DNA of 28,395 nucleotides from a virus, in IMG/VR virus record IMGVR_UViG_3300009104_000093, positions 1 to 28,395 of that record, one strand, 5' to 3'. A program made the translations under genes and the position numbers. Of the stretch, positions 7,980 to 15,446 are shown piece after piece. Each line of letters opens with the position of its first letter. Position 1 is the first letter of the stretch. The notes under the pieces were generated by a model. It saw only the letters and a program-made list of their open reading frames with translations. It was not told the origin of the DNA and ran no database searches.

Positions 7980-10226
7980 TCATAACCAGACCATGCTCCC
8001 AAGACCATTTAGTGCGTTCTGAAGAACAATAGGGTCTTCTCCCATGAGTATGAAGTATGGCTCAACCTTCTTCACAATGAATCTTTCAGCGATATGTCTA
8101 TACCCAAGTTTGGTAAATCGAGGAGACAATCTCAATTCTTGAATATCATCGAATGCTATGTATTTGCCCTCCTCATCCAAAGATACCATGAAAGATGAGC
8201 CAGCACCATACCCTTTACCTAAGTTTCTGTTAGCCCAATCAGCAGCCGCACGAGCCTCGGAAAGCACTTTGTATTGGCTGAGGTCCTTATCAAGTTTGCC
8301 TCGCATACACAGTTCCTCCCACGCATATTCTTTGCTCATAACCTTCTCTATCGTCTTCACTAAATGGTTGCTGATGTATTGGGGGGACAACCCATCTAAG
8401 AGGCCATCCACCACGAACTGCATTGAGTCCTTCATCACTTGAGGCATTCTTGTTTGTTTCATCTCTATACCTTTGATGTAGGTTTGAGGAGGGTGATAGC
8501 CACCATCAGTCCAAGCGACCTTACACGCATACCTGTTCTTAGCCACGATGATTGAGGACTCGCACCACTTCTCGAACTCGGTGATGATAGGGAACATTTC
8601 CTCATTTATGATTCTAAGACTCCTTTCACCATCTTCAGGTGTTTCCATCCTTACGAACACGGAGTCAGTATGCCCATATAGAACCTCATGTCCTAACGCT
8701 TCTGAATGTCGCCTCAATTCACGCAAGGTATTTCTTGAGGTATAGGTGATGGCAGCAGCCACATCGGGGTGGTATAGTCCGTATCGAGAATCACCAGCCG
8801 CACCATACATAGAAGCAACCAGGCTCTTGGTAGCGAATTGTAGTGCGTCATACCTCCTCCGCTCTTCATCGGTTTCGGCCTGTTTCATATTGTGTTTGTA
8901 TTCATTTCTCAATTCAGTCATGTAGTCCATCTGCCGTTGTAGCAGACCTTTCTTTGAGGTATCAAACTTCAGACCGTTTCCTATGTCTTCACCATAGTCT
9001 GAGATATTTTCCCAAGAGATACCATACTTCGCAACATTGCTGTGATACATGGCTCTAATATCGAGTATGCCTATGTTTTCATAGATTCCAGGAACTGGCT
9101 CCATTATATCAGCACCTTCGTAATCCACCTTATCGAATTGAGGTTTAGATGGTATCTTGAATGAGAAATCTCTATCCCTAAGAGCCAAAACAGTAAACAT
9201 CTTAGTGATATATGGAGTGGTTCTCAAATCACATTGGACTAAGTGCTGGATAGCCAAGTAATGCTCTATGCAATTATTGTAGGCATTTAGTCTGGGTAGC
9301 AGCGTCACATCTTTCCTGTTGTAGTCAATGTATGTGCCTATGTCTGAATAGAATGTATTGTGTCCGTCAGGAAGAGCAACCTTCCTATCCCCCAACGCTT
9401 CCCTCGCAGCCGTATCTAACTTCATGTTAGGCAGTTTGCCGTTCTTCATTTGATAGAGTTTAGTCCATGCTTGCATCAGGTCTATTGTGTTTACTCCAGG
9501 AATAGGTTGCGACCAATCATCCTGATATTCATATCGGTGTCTATCCATAGGAGATAGAGTCTTAGCCCCTATATCCCAATGGTCGAGTCGTTCTGCAAGC
9601 ACCCGTATATCAGCACCTGCTACATACCATCCGGCCACAACATCAGGGTCTTGTTTCCTCATGTGCTTAACAAAATGCCTCAACATATCCTTTTCAGACT
9701 TGAAGGCCATTGCCGGAGTTTCAAACTCAACATAGTCAAGACCTTCTGGGTGGTCTTTACAGGGCATCCTTCTAACAGCCCCTTCTTGACTCCATGAGTT
9801 ATTGCATAAAAACCATGTATAGAGTCGCTCGGTATAGGAATCCAATACAGTTATAGCAGTAATCACTCCACTATCCACAGACCACTCCATATCCAAATAC
9901 CAAACTCTATGTTTGTAATCTGGAAAGGTAGTCATCTTGTCTGATAGGACTCTATTGACGAAAGGTATGTTGGCCTCCCATGTCTTCATGCTCTTCTTGA
10001 GTTGGCCCACATCAAAGGGGTCTCGAAAAATACACTTGGTCAGTTCCTCACCATAGATTCCAGTATAACCATCTTGTTTGGCTGAGCATTCAACCAAGTC
10101 AGCATTTTTAGTTTCAACAAAACAGTAGGGCCAAACATCTGAAATTGTATCAACAATGCGCTCAAGTGTTTCTGGATTCCTTCTCCTTATTTGTATAGTC
10201 CGCCCTCTTAATCGTTCAACAATCAT
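7980..10226 (-). CDS. polB: Family B DNA polymerase with 3'-5' exonuclease domain
   Basis: 748 residues; the replicative polymerase. Exonuclease motifs: YLDMEW (D112/E114), WYVAGADIRVL (D206) and YNRKD (Y302-D306). Polymerase motif A is LDIRAMYHS (D389), replacing the usual DxxSLYPS. Motif B is KSLVASMYG (467-475), with Ala where Asn is usual in KxxxNSxYG. Motif C is YGHTDS (517-522); the catalytic Asp521 is kept but the first Asp is His. Later, YIKGIEMKQTRMP matches the thumb-side KxxG region. The length is near that of archaeal PolB. The start has GGGGGG six bases upstream and follows a structured 110-nt intergenic segment. Polymerase and proofreading activity are expected because the metal ligands are intact. 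Confidence 0.95.
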   Translation of the reverse strand: MIVERLRGRTIQIRRRNPETLERIVDTISDVWPYCFVETKNADLVECSAKQDGYTGIYGEELTKCIFRDPFDVGQLKKSMKTWEANIPFVNRVLSDKMTTFPDYKHRVWYLDMEWSVDSGVITAITVLDSYTERLYTWFLCNNSWSQEGAVRRMPCKDHPEGLDYVEFETPAMAFKSEKDMLRHFVKHMRKQDPDVVAGWYVAGADIRVLAERLDHWDIGAKTLSPMDRHRYEYQDDWSQPIPGVNTIDLMQAWTKLYQMKNGKLPNMKLDTAAREALGDRKVALPDGHNTFYSDIGTYIDYNRKDVTLLPRLNAYNNCIEHYLAIQHLVQCDLRTTPYITKMFTVLALRDRDFSFKIPSKPQFDKVDYEGADIMEPVPGIYENIGILDIRAMYHSNVAKYGISWENISDYGEDIGNGLKFDTSKKGLLQRQMDYMTELRNEYKHNMKQAETDEERRRYDALQFATKSLVASMYGAAGDSRYGLYHPDVAAAITYTSRNTLRELRRHSEALGHEVLYGHTDSVFVRMETPEDGERSLRIINEEMFPIITEFEKWCESSIIVAKNRYACKVAWTDGGYHPPQTYIKGIEMKQTRMPQVMKDSMQFVVDGLLDGLSPQYISNHLVKTIEKVMSKEYAWEELCMRGKLDKDLSQYKVLSEARAAADWANRNLGKGYGAGSSFMVSLDEEGKYIAFDDIQELRLSPRFTKLGYRHIAERFIVKKVEPYFILMGEDPIVLQNALNGLGSMVWL

Positions 10227-10237
10227 CCAATCCCCCC

Positions 10238-10264
10238 GTCTATTTTGGGTCTATTTTGACCCAA
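10238..10264. repeat. Tandem 10-mer and perfect hairpin upstream of polB
   Basis: On the plus strand GTCTATTTTG occurs at 10238-10247 and again at 10249-10258 (period 11). The second copy is part of a perfect inverted repeat, TTGGGTC (10245-10251) and GACCCAA (10258-10264), with a six-base loop. It precedes the polB ribosome-binding site. On the minus strand the copies read CAAAATAGAC; the A of AAAATA at 10252 is 26 nt before the polB start, so it may also be its promoter. An operator or origin element is another possibility. Confidence 0.5.
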
Positions 10265-10275
10265 TAGAAGCGCGT

Positions 10276-10334
10276 GTAGCCTTAGAGGTATAGGTGTGGG
10301 TATGAACCCCGCACCGACCCTTAGAGTGGGCTAC
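10276..10334. repeat. 59-nt imperfect inverted repeat (possible structured RNA or cruciform)
   Basis: Outer arms GTAGCC (10276-10281) and GGCTAC (10329-10334) pair. An inner stem pairs GTGTGGG with CCCGCAC (one G-U pair in plus-strand RNA) around a 7-nt loop. It lies just after the ABC-acetyltransferase stop codon and before the polB hairpin. It does not fold as a tRNA. It may be a terminator, leader element or origin component; a 29-codon TTG-started frame also crosses it. Confidence 0.45.
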
Positions 10335-10336
10335 AT

Positions 10337-11491
10337 TCAAATCCATTCAACACCCCCAGCATCAACCTTCCAGCCCCAAAACAATTCGGCTACTTCAGGT
10401 GGTGCTGCCTCTCCTACATATTCAAATGAATAACATTCGCGAGTATTCTGTTTCCAACCCCATTCTTCATTTCCAGGATGAGTATGAACCTTGCGGGACA
10501 CGGCTGTCTCCTTCCAGTTAGGATTATTAAATCTGTGTTTAGCAAAAGCGAAATGAGCATGACGGCTAAAGTAGCGACCGCCTCCAGCCAGAACCATTGA
10601 TGCTATGAAATCAGATAGTTGGACTCCAATACCTAATCCCTGATAATCGGGCAAAACCACAGTACGGCTCGCTCTCCAACCATTCTGAATACCACCGTTA
10701 GGGAACGGCAGGGTGCAAGATATAGCAACAGGTCTGTCTTCCCATGTCGCCACAAAGATTCGAGCAGCGGCATTCAAATCTTCAGTCAGATAGTGATGCG
10801 CTTTGAACAGGTCCCACGCCTCATATTCTGCTCGGAATACTTTGAGGTCAATTTGTGGTCTATGAAAAGACCACCCCCTGTTCTCGTTAATTATGGTTTT
10901 TCCCTCTAAAGGATTATAGACCCAATCAGCGTTCAACCATTCGAGTATATCGTCATGGCAGGAGGCTACGATAACCTTTGCTTCTGACTTACGAATAAAC
11001 TTCTGCAATGCAGATGATGCTGCCTTAGCAACATTCCTATCAACAACTGAAGTAAACTCATCTATTAGAATTACTCCACCATTGACTTGACCGTGAGCAA
11101 CTGCCGCCGCAAGGTTGGCTCTAAATTGCTCGCCGTTTGAAAGTGTGTGAAATGGTCTGCACCATGAAGGAACTGAGGAAAGGCCGACCGCCGAAAGAAT
11201 CCCTGCACTTTCTTCTGGGGTCAGACCAATGCCCCCCACAGACGAAATTATAGACTGGCCGCCTCCCCAGTCGTGCGTGTATATATCTCCAAATGTGCGA
11301 AGTAGCGTAGTCTTGCCTGCTCCAGATGGGCCATAGATACAACCTATTGCCCACTCTTCAGGAGGTCTGATATTGTTAATGATTGTGGTTCTCATTCTGT
11401 CTTCAAGGGGAATGTCGAACATCTTCTCAGCAATTGCTGTGTATTCATCGTGTTGAACATCTGTTTCTAATATGATTTGATTACTCGACAT
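10337..11491 (-). CDS. Soluble ABC ATPase fused to a GNAT acetyltransferase-like domain (COG2401-like)
   Basis: 384 residues in two domains. Residues ~20-205 are an ABC ATPase: Walker A GPSGAGKTT (54-62), signature LSNGE (117-121), Walker B VILIDE (140-145) and H-loop His179. No membrane segment or transporter partner is present. Residues ~215-345 look like a GNAT fold, with the acetyl-CoA loop in TVVLPDYQGLGIG (277-289), preceded by HHYLTEDL and ARIFVATW. The ATPase plus acetyltransferase arrangement matches the family described as COG2401. GNAT-fold proteins include phage Mu Mom, which modifies adenine in DNA, so DNA or nucleotide modification is a possible but unproven role. The ATG at 11491 has GGAGG seven bases upstream and overlaps the winged-helix gene by 11 nt. 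Confidence 0.82.
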   Translation of the reverse strand: MSSNQIILETDVQHDEYTAIAEKMFDIPLEDRMRTTIINNIRPPEEWAIGCIYGPSGAGKTTLLRTFGDIYTHDWGGGQSIISSVGGIGLTPEESAGILSAVGLSSVPSWCRPFHTLSNGEQFRANLAAAVAHGQVNGGVILIDEFTSVVDRNVAKAASSALQKFIRKSEAKVIVASCHDDILEWLNADWVYNPLEGKTIINENRGWSFHRPQIDLKVFRAEYEAWDLFKAHHYLTEDLNAAARIFVATWEDRPVAISCTLPFPNGGIQNGWRASRTVVLPDYQGLGIGVQLSDFIASMVLAGGGRYFSRHAHFAFAKHRFNNPNWKETAVSRKVHTHPGNEEWGWKQNTRECYSFEYVGEAAPPEVAELFWGWKVDAGGVEWI

Positions 11492-11717
11492 TCCTAAGCC
11501 TCCATACTGTCTTGTTAGGTCCGAGAGATATGCTTTCTATGCTGGGAGTACGAGCCATAACATTCACGACCATGTGAATGCTGCCTAATGCTCTTCTCGT
11601 AGTGTGGTTGTAATCGTATAGTGCTTCTTTCATCTCATGAGCACCCCATTCACGATGGGGTTCTCTCTCCATCAATTTGATTATTGATGCTCGCATCATG
11701 TTGTTTCGAGCGGTCAT
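11481..11717 (-). CDS. Small winged-helix DNA-binding protein, 78 aa
   Basis: 78 residues that fit a winged helix-turn-helix: RASIIKLMERE (helix 1), WGAHEMKEALY (helix 2), ALGSIHMVVNVMARTP (recognition helix), and a wing ending VWRLRN. The same architecture is seen in the proteins at 17272-17700 and 24519-24836. The start at 11717 follows GAGGGG by five bases and overlaps the stop of a 44-residue frame as ATGA. It is translated just before the ABC-acetyltransferase gene and may regulate it, but that is only position-based. Confidence 0.72.
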   Translation of the reverse strand: MTARNNMMRASIIKLMEREPHREWGAHEMKEALYDYNHTTRRALGSIHMVVNVMARTPSIESISLGPNKTVWRLRNVE

Positions 11718-11848
11718 ATAGACCCCTCAATAGGTCGGGGGAGGAGGAACGCACACACCACCAAAGCGTCGGGCCAGTTTAGAAAAAAGGAAAGACTATC
11801 CTCCTTCAATCCCGAAAGGATTGCTGACCAACCCCCGTTGAGTTTCAT
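11714..11848 (-). CDS. Micro-protein with hydrophobic C-terminal half, 44 aa
   Basis: This frame joins the clamp gene to the winged-helix gene. Its ATG overlaps the clamp stop (ATGA) and its TGA overlaps the next ATG (ATGA). GGGAGTG lies six bases before the start. The middle and C-terminal part (LSFFLNWPDALVVCAFLLP) is hydrophobic and could be a membrane segment. A small hairpin, CAATCC and GGATTG (11807-11823), lies inside it. The exact overlap at both ends argues that it is coding. Function unknown. Confidence 0.55.
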   Translation of the reverse strand: MKLNGGWSAILSGLKEDSLSFFLNWPDALVVCAFLLPRPIEGSI

Positions 11849-12693
11849 TCGAGCACTCCCGCTTGGAATACCCATGAGTTACCAGGCAGGACCATTAGCA
11901 TTCTAATGCCTTGTCCTTCTGGTCTGAAATCTATGAAGTTAAGTTTGACTTCACCTGAGAATGGCTTTACTATTGTTTCGAGCCCTCCCTCAAAGTCCCA
12001 CTCCCAATGCTGGTCGTAGCCCGTATTCTTTGTTGAGATACTTTCGTCATCAGCAAAGGAAAGTAATTGCGATATTGTTCTGCCCTTGAGTTCGCCTCCG
12101 ACTTCAACAAAGAGTCCGTCGGCATCAACCCTAAACAGGTATCGGTTAAGTTTCTGTCCGTTTATGGAGTCGCAGCGTAGTGCTTCAAAGAGTTCAACCG
12201 CCTCCACAACGAAGCGACAGAATGGCTGACGAGTTGAACCGTCGGCCATAGTGTATGAACCCTCTTCTATATTGAGCCTACCTGATAGGTCTATGGATTT
12301 CGCTTCCCACTCACCAATTGTTTCTGTTGAATGGGGGAATGCTAACCCACCTAAGTCTCCTGTTAGGCTTGTTCTCTTTGAACCTGAGCGAACACGAATC
12401 TTGTTTCCCTCAGTAAAGATATTGACTTGAGAACCATGAGCGTTTAGAACACCCATAAGTCTGTTTATGTCGGGAACACATATTGCTGCCTCACCGTCTT
12501 CACATGGAAGGGTGAATTGAGCCAAAGATGTTTTCCCATCACGAACGAGCGATGTAGTGGATATGAGCCCATCACCGCTCCTCAAGATACAAGCCGTGAC
12601 CTGCTCTTGATTCTTACCAGCGATAGTTTGCTTCCGCTGGGTGAGTTCGAGTGTCGTTCGTAGTGCGTTATTGTTTGTCGTTATTCCAGTCAT
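11845..12693 (-). CDS. Probable sliding clamp (PCNA-like)
   Basis: 282 residues. Sequence similarity to PCNA is weak by eye, but the pattern is consistent with the fold: SGDGLISTTSLVRDGKTS early, then VPDINRLMGVLNAHGSQV and an inter-domain hydrophilic stretch, and a second domain ending in GQGIRMLMVLPGNSW, like the C-terminal beta-strand of clamps. A clamp is expected because PolB and a clamp-loader small subunit are present. The frame extends to an ATG at 12711, but a TATA-like element ends at 12716, 23 nt from the ATG at 12693; GGTGG also precedes 12693. The shorter start is therefore chosen. Other beta-rich DNA-binding proteins cannot be excluded. Confidence 0.58.
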   Translation of the reverse strand: MTGITTNNNALRTTLELTQRKQTIAGKNQEQVTACILRSGDGLISTTSLVRDGKTSLAQFTLPCEDGEAAICVPDINRLMGVLNAHGSQVNIFTEGNKIRVRSGSKRTSLTGDLGGLAFPHSTETIGEWEAKSIDLSGRLNIEEGSYTMADGSTRQPFCRFVVEAVELFEALRCDSINGQKLNRYLFRVDADGLFVEVGGELKGRTISQLLSFADDESISTKNTGYDQHWEWDFEGGLETIVKPFSGEVKLNFIDFRPEGQGIRMLMVLPGNSWVFQAGVLE

Positions 12694-12715
12694 ATTTATA
12701 CCACCAATCATTGCC

Positions 12716-12727
12716 TATTAAATGTTT
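12716..12727 (-). promoter_or_regulatory. TATA-like promoter of the clamp gene
   Basis: The minus strand reads AAACATTTAATA. Its 3' end is 23 nt before the clamp ATG at 12693, which predicts a leaderless or nearly leaderless transcript. It begins at the stop codon of the 36-residue zinc protein. Confidence 0.65.
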
Positions 12728-12837
12728 CATACAGGCACGAATACCATCACACCACAGGTGCAGTTGTAATACGCCGCCTTCAAGTCTGTTTTGAAGTGTT
12801 CGAGTTCCTCTTCACACGAAGGGCATTTCAGAATCAT
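12727..12837 (-). CDS. Zinc-ribbon micro-protein, 36 aa
   Basis: A 36-residue frame with CPSC (residues 5-8) and CTC (26-28), separated by a charged stretch and followed by a hydrophobic end (VMVFVPV). This is a minimal zinc-ribbon layout. Its ATG overlaps the stop of the 52-residue membrane peptide as ATGA, and the clamp promoter starts at its own stop. It is the last of four tightly overlapping micro-genes. Function unknown. Confidence 0.68.
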   Translation of the reverse strand: MILKCPSCEEELEHFKTDLKAAYYNCTCGVMVFVPV

Positions 12838-12992
12838 AGCAACATCTCCGCAAAAACCATCCCTGTAAATCCAGCAAGAAAGCAAAGAGTAATTTTGAGT
12901 AAGAAAATCAATTCTTGTATCTCTGTATCATATACCTTTGGGAGAGGAGGAGGTAGGGCTATATTCACCTTTGAAGTTCCAGATTTACTCAA
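12834..12992 (-). CDS. Single-span membrane micro-protein, 52 aa
   Basis: Starts with TTG at 12992, overlapping the previous stop as TTGA. The N-terminal ~27 residues are soluble with a Pro-rich stretch (ALPPPLPK). The rest (LIFLLKITLCFLAGFTGM) is a clear membrane span. A small single-span protein next to another one (42 aa) could form a holin-like or membrane-anchoring pair, but nothing identifies it. Confidence 0.62.
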   Translation of the reverse strand: MSKSGTSKVNIALPPPLPKVYDTEIQELIFLLKITLCFLAGFTGMVFAEMLL

Positions 12993-13117
12993 GCCATCCA
13001 CCCCATGACCTTTACGAGGATAGCAACACCAACGAGCAGATTAACGAACCCAACAACAGTTCTTGTTAGTTGCAGACAACCAACATGATGAGTTGCCCAG
13101 CCTTCAATATCATTCAC
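12989..13117 (-). CDS. Single-span membrane micro-protein, 42 aa
   Basis: Starts with GTG at 13117, eight bases before the end of the previous gene. The N-terminus (MNDIEGWATHHVGCLQL) is soluble. Residues ~20-38 (TVVGFVNLLVGVAILVKVM) make a membrane span. Its TGA overlaps the TTG start of the next membrane peptide. Unknown function. Confidence 0.58.
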   Translation of the reverse strand: MNDIEGWATHHVGCLQLTRTVVGFVNLLVGVAILVKVMGWMA

Positions 13118-13274
13118 CAATCCCAATCACTCCAGTAAGATTAACTGTTGCGTTGCAAATAGAGCAACGACCAAACACAGCCATTTCTTCTCCTATGGAG
13201 GAGCCTCTTTGTCGAGTGTAATACCATTCGTGATAGGCGAAATCTGTGCCTATACCACAGTCTTTGATAGACAA
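13110..13274 (-). CDS. CxxC micro-protein, 54 aa
   Basis: A 54-residue frame directly after the RecA-fold ATPase gene. The proposed TTG start at 13274 has GGTGAG three bases upstream; no ATG lies before residue 31, so the start is uncertain. It contains an aromatic-rich segment (FAYHEWYYTRQRG) and CSIC (37-40) with another Cys at position 6. The frame overlaps the next GTG-started gene by 8 nt. Function unknown. Confidence 0.52.
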   Translation of the reverse strand: MSIKDCGIGTDFAYHEWYYTRQRGSSIGEEMAVFGRCSICNATVNLTGVIGIGE

Positions 13275-13278
13275 GGGC

Positions 13279-14232
13279 TCACCACTCAAGCATGGGCAAA
13301 CCAGACCACTTGACTTTGCCGCCCTTCACATTCAGTACTGTGTGTTCCGTTCCGAGATGCTCCATGTTCTTACCCTTCATTTCCTCGATGATGCCGCGTA
13401 TTTCCCACTCGCCATCCTTGAGGGACTTATCCGCTTGAACACCAGCCGCCTGGTCTGCCTTATTCATGTATCGGGTTAGGAATACCTGCGAAGTCATAAT
13501 TCGCTGAGTTCCATCAACCCAGTCAGGCCTTGAACCGATAGTCATTAGAACCTTACCTCCAGTTCCTGAGTCGACATAGTTTCGTATGTCCTTCAGGTGG
13601 AAGGTGAAGAATCCGTATTGCAGGGGAAGCGAGTGCATCCTATTGATTATGTCGCGGAACATCTGATTTCGGAATCTCCATTCTGCTTGATTAAATCTAT
13701 CTCCATCCTCAACATTGATTTTGTTCTTTGAGCGATTTTGTAGCATCCAGTTCATAGAGAACTCACACCACTTCATAAAGGTTGAGCCACCATCAAAGAT
13801 GAAACCTGCATGGTCGTCAGGGTTTGTCTTTATGTCTTCAGCCAGTAAGTTAGCGAAGCGACCCACCTTATCAATAACAGCGTGCCATTTGACTGTGTTA
13901 TCTTCATTGAATAGTGATTCATCTGCCTCATCATAGATGGGGATAACTTGAATGTTCTCATCACCAGAAAAGTTATGATGAACAGTTGATGCCGCAGAAC
14001 TATCGAAGTCAAATATAGTAATGAGTCCTTCGGGCTTGTTCTGTCGAATCAAATCAACAGCCAATCCGGTCTTTGCAGTATTCTCACGACCCACTAAAGC
14101 CATGCGAACAGGCACTACGGTTGGTGCTTGCTTACGCTTCTCAAAGAGGGAGCGGTAATACTCCTTGCCGTATTTTGGCTCGTCAGAAATCGCATCGGAG
14201 GCTTTCGCCCCCCATGTCTTCGCTTTACTCAC
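13279..14232 (-). CDS. RecA-fold ATPase, Sak4/RadA-like recombinase
   Basis: 317 residues. A RecA-type core is visible: Walker A region ALVGRENTAKTG (K54/T55; Ala instead of Gly before Lys), TIFDFDSSA (72-80) as the strand after it, Walker B GFIFDGGSTF (~143-152), and a later TFHLKDIR strand. This is the layout of the phage AAA_24/Sak4 family, which promotes single-strand annealing or strand exchange together with an SSB. The next gene upstream is a probable SSB, which supports that pairing. The start is GTG at 14232, overlapping the SSB-like stop as GTGA. Full RadA features such as an N-terminal HhH domain are absent. Confidence 0.75.
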   Translation of the reverse strand: MSKAKTWGAKASDAISDEPKYGKEYYRSLFEKRKQAPTVVPVRMALVGRENTAKTGLAVDLIRQNKPEGLITIFDFDSSAASTVHHNFSGDENIQVIPIYDEADESLFNEDNTVKWHAVIDKVGRFANLLAEDIKTNPDDHAGFIFDGGSTFMKWCEFSMNWMLQNRSKNKINVEDGDRFNQAEWRFRNQMFRDIINRMHSLPLQYGFFTFHLKDIRNYVDSGTGGKVLMTIGSRPDWVDGTQRIMTSQVFLTRYMNKADQAAGVQADKSLKDGEWEIRGIIEEMKGKNMEHLGTEHTVLNVKGGKVKWSGLPMLEW

Positions 14233-15395
14233 TCATCCCACCCCTCAACATCGTCGGAAGAGGTCTCTGGAGCAATTCCGTCAAGAATCCACCATCCATA
14301 GACTGAGAACCTAACTTCGTCTTCCTGTGTTTTCCAGGGAGCACCAGTCACAACCATAGATGAACCAACGGCGAAGGGCAGGTCGCCCTTTCCGAGCCAG
14401 ATATCAATAGTGGGTGCATCAGACATAATGTCTAAATCACCAACAGTTACAGTCCAACCGCCGTTATCGCGAGGGTCAATATGGACTACTTCAACAACAG
14501 TCGCTACTGACTGACCCCACCAATCATCGTCTTGTCTGTGAGCATCGAAGTAAGGTCCGAGTTCATTCAAGCCACCGAGAAACTCAGTTACCAAATCAGG
14601 TATGATTCCAACAGGTCCGTCATCGGTGATAGCCAATGGAGGTCCTGGGAATATAGAAGCCGCAGAAGCATCAACAGTAAAGGTCGTAATTCCTGCCTTA
14701 GAATAACAATTGTTGTTATTGCCCCTCTTCAATGCTATATATCCTGGCTCAAAAGATGGTGGGCCACGCTGGGCTTCTTCGCCTCTAAATCGAACGGTGA
14801 ATAGAGTCAATTCGCTGTCTGCTTCACCCATTCCGAGAAACTTGCAAGAGCGTTCTGATTCTTCAAGTGGTCGCGCAATACCATACTGCCAGTTCGCATC
14901 ACCCGAAGGCAGTTTGTGGTTGGTCTTGTTCCAGACCAAACTAAATGCGTCGCCGTTGTTCAGTTCCTGCATACGCTTTGGGAGTGAATCCCATGTTCCT
15001 GTTGATAGGTCAGGTGCAAATGCGTTCTTGTTTTCTAAGTTGGAGTTGTATAGGCGCGTGTATGAGCCATCACCGTTGTTCTGGTAATAGATTATCTCGC
15101 CGTTTGATACCAACGCTTCTATTTGCTCTTGAGAAGCACCGTTGTTAAGGGTCGCAGTCATCTTTCGATAAGCCATTCGCGCCCAGTCCTTCTTTGGTGG
15201 AACAGACACAAACATACCGTCGAATCGCTCAAGACCCGACTTTGCTATACGAGTCTTCTCGCTTTGCAATTGTCGGGCGGCAATCCTAACAGCCTTATCA
15301 CCAGTCACCTGACTGGTCGTCACCATTTCTATTCGTGATTGTAATGCCTCTTCCGAGACACCAATCTGTTTTGCTACATTCTTTAAGTCAGTCAT
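14229..15395 (-). CDS. Probable RPA-like single-stranded DNA-binding protein
   Basis: 388 residues. The N-terminal ~50 residues are helical. The C-terminal ~110 residues look like an OB-fold: TVVEVVHIDPRDNGGWTVTV, then DIWLGKGDLPFAVGSSMVVTG and EVRFSVYGWWILDG. The protein ends in an acidic tail (ETSSDDVEGWDE), as in many SSBs that recruit partners. The position just before the RecA-fold ATPase (GTGA overlap) also fits. The gene has its own TATA-like box 52 nt upstream, leaving a leader of about 30 nt. No family name can be read directly, so this is a fold- and context-based call. Confidence 0.58.
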   Translation of the reverse strand: MTDLKNVAKQIGVSEEALQSRIEMVTTSQVTGDKAVRIAARQLQSEKTRIAKSGLERFDGMFVSVPPKKDWARMAYRKMTATLNNGASQEQIEALVSNGEIIYYQNNGDGSYTRLYNSNLENKNAFAPDLSTGTWDSLPKRMQELNNGDAFSLVWNKTNHKLPSGDANWQYGIARPLEESERSCKFLGMGEADSELTLFTVRFRGEEAQRGPPSFEPGYIALKRGNNNNCYSKAGITTFTVDASAASIFPGPPLAITDDGPVGIIPDLVTEFLGGLNELGPYFDAHRQDDDWWGQSVATVVEVVHIDPRDNGGWTVTVGDLDIMSDAPTIDIWLGKGDLPFAVGSSMVVTGAPWKTQEDEVRFSVYGWWILDGIAPETSSDDVEGWDE

Positions 15396-15446
15396 TTCAT
15401 TTCACTAATCCTTCCGTTTCCGGTAAATCTCCCACAATTCGCGGGG

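Noticed and set aside
7943-8008. N-terminal extension of the 103-residue zinc protein
   Set aside because: It would overlap polB, while a ribosome site and promoter spacing both support 7942.
10276-10334. Possible tRNA gene, because of paired outer arms and a GTTCATA-like loop
   Set aside because: Only 59 nt, no anticodon arm or D-arm in the right place, and the T-loop-like stem is mismatched on the strand that carries GTTC.
10247-10342. 29-codon TTG-started frame after the ABC-GNAT gene
   Set aside because: It overlaps the stop as TTGA but has no ribosome site or motif and coincides with strong inverted repeats, so it is kept only as an alternative.
11807-11823. Intrinsic terminator after the clamp gene
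   Set aside because: The CAATCC/GGATTG hairpin lies inside an open frame linked at both ends by ATGA, and the T-run does not follow it directly.
14710-15087. Plus-strand frame of 125 codons opposite the SSB-like gene
   Set aside because: Opposite to a better frame, no motif, and composition of an antisense shadow. The same applies to the other plus-strand frames right of 4761.
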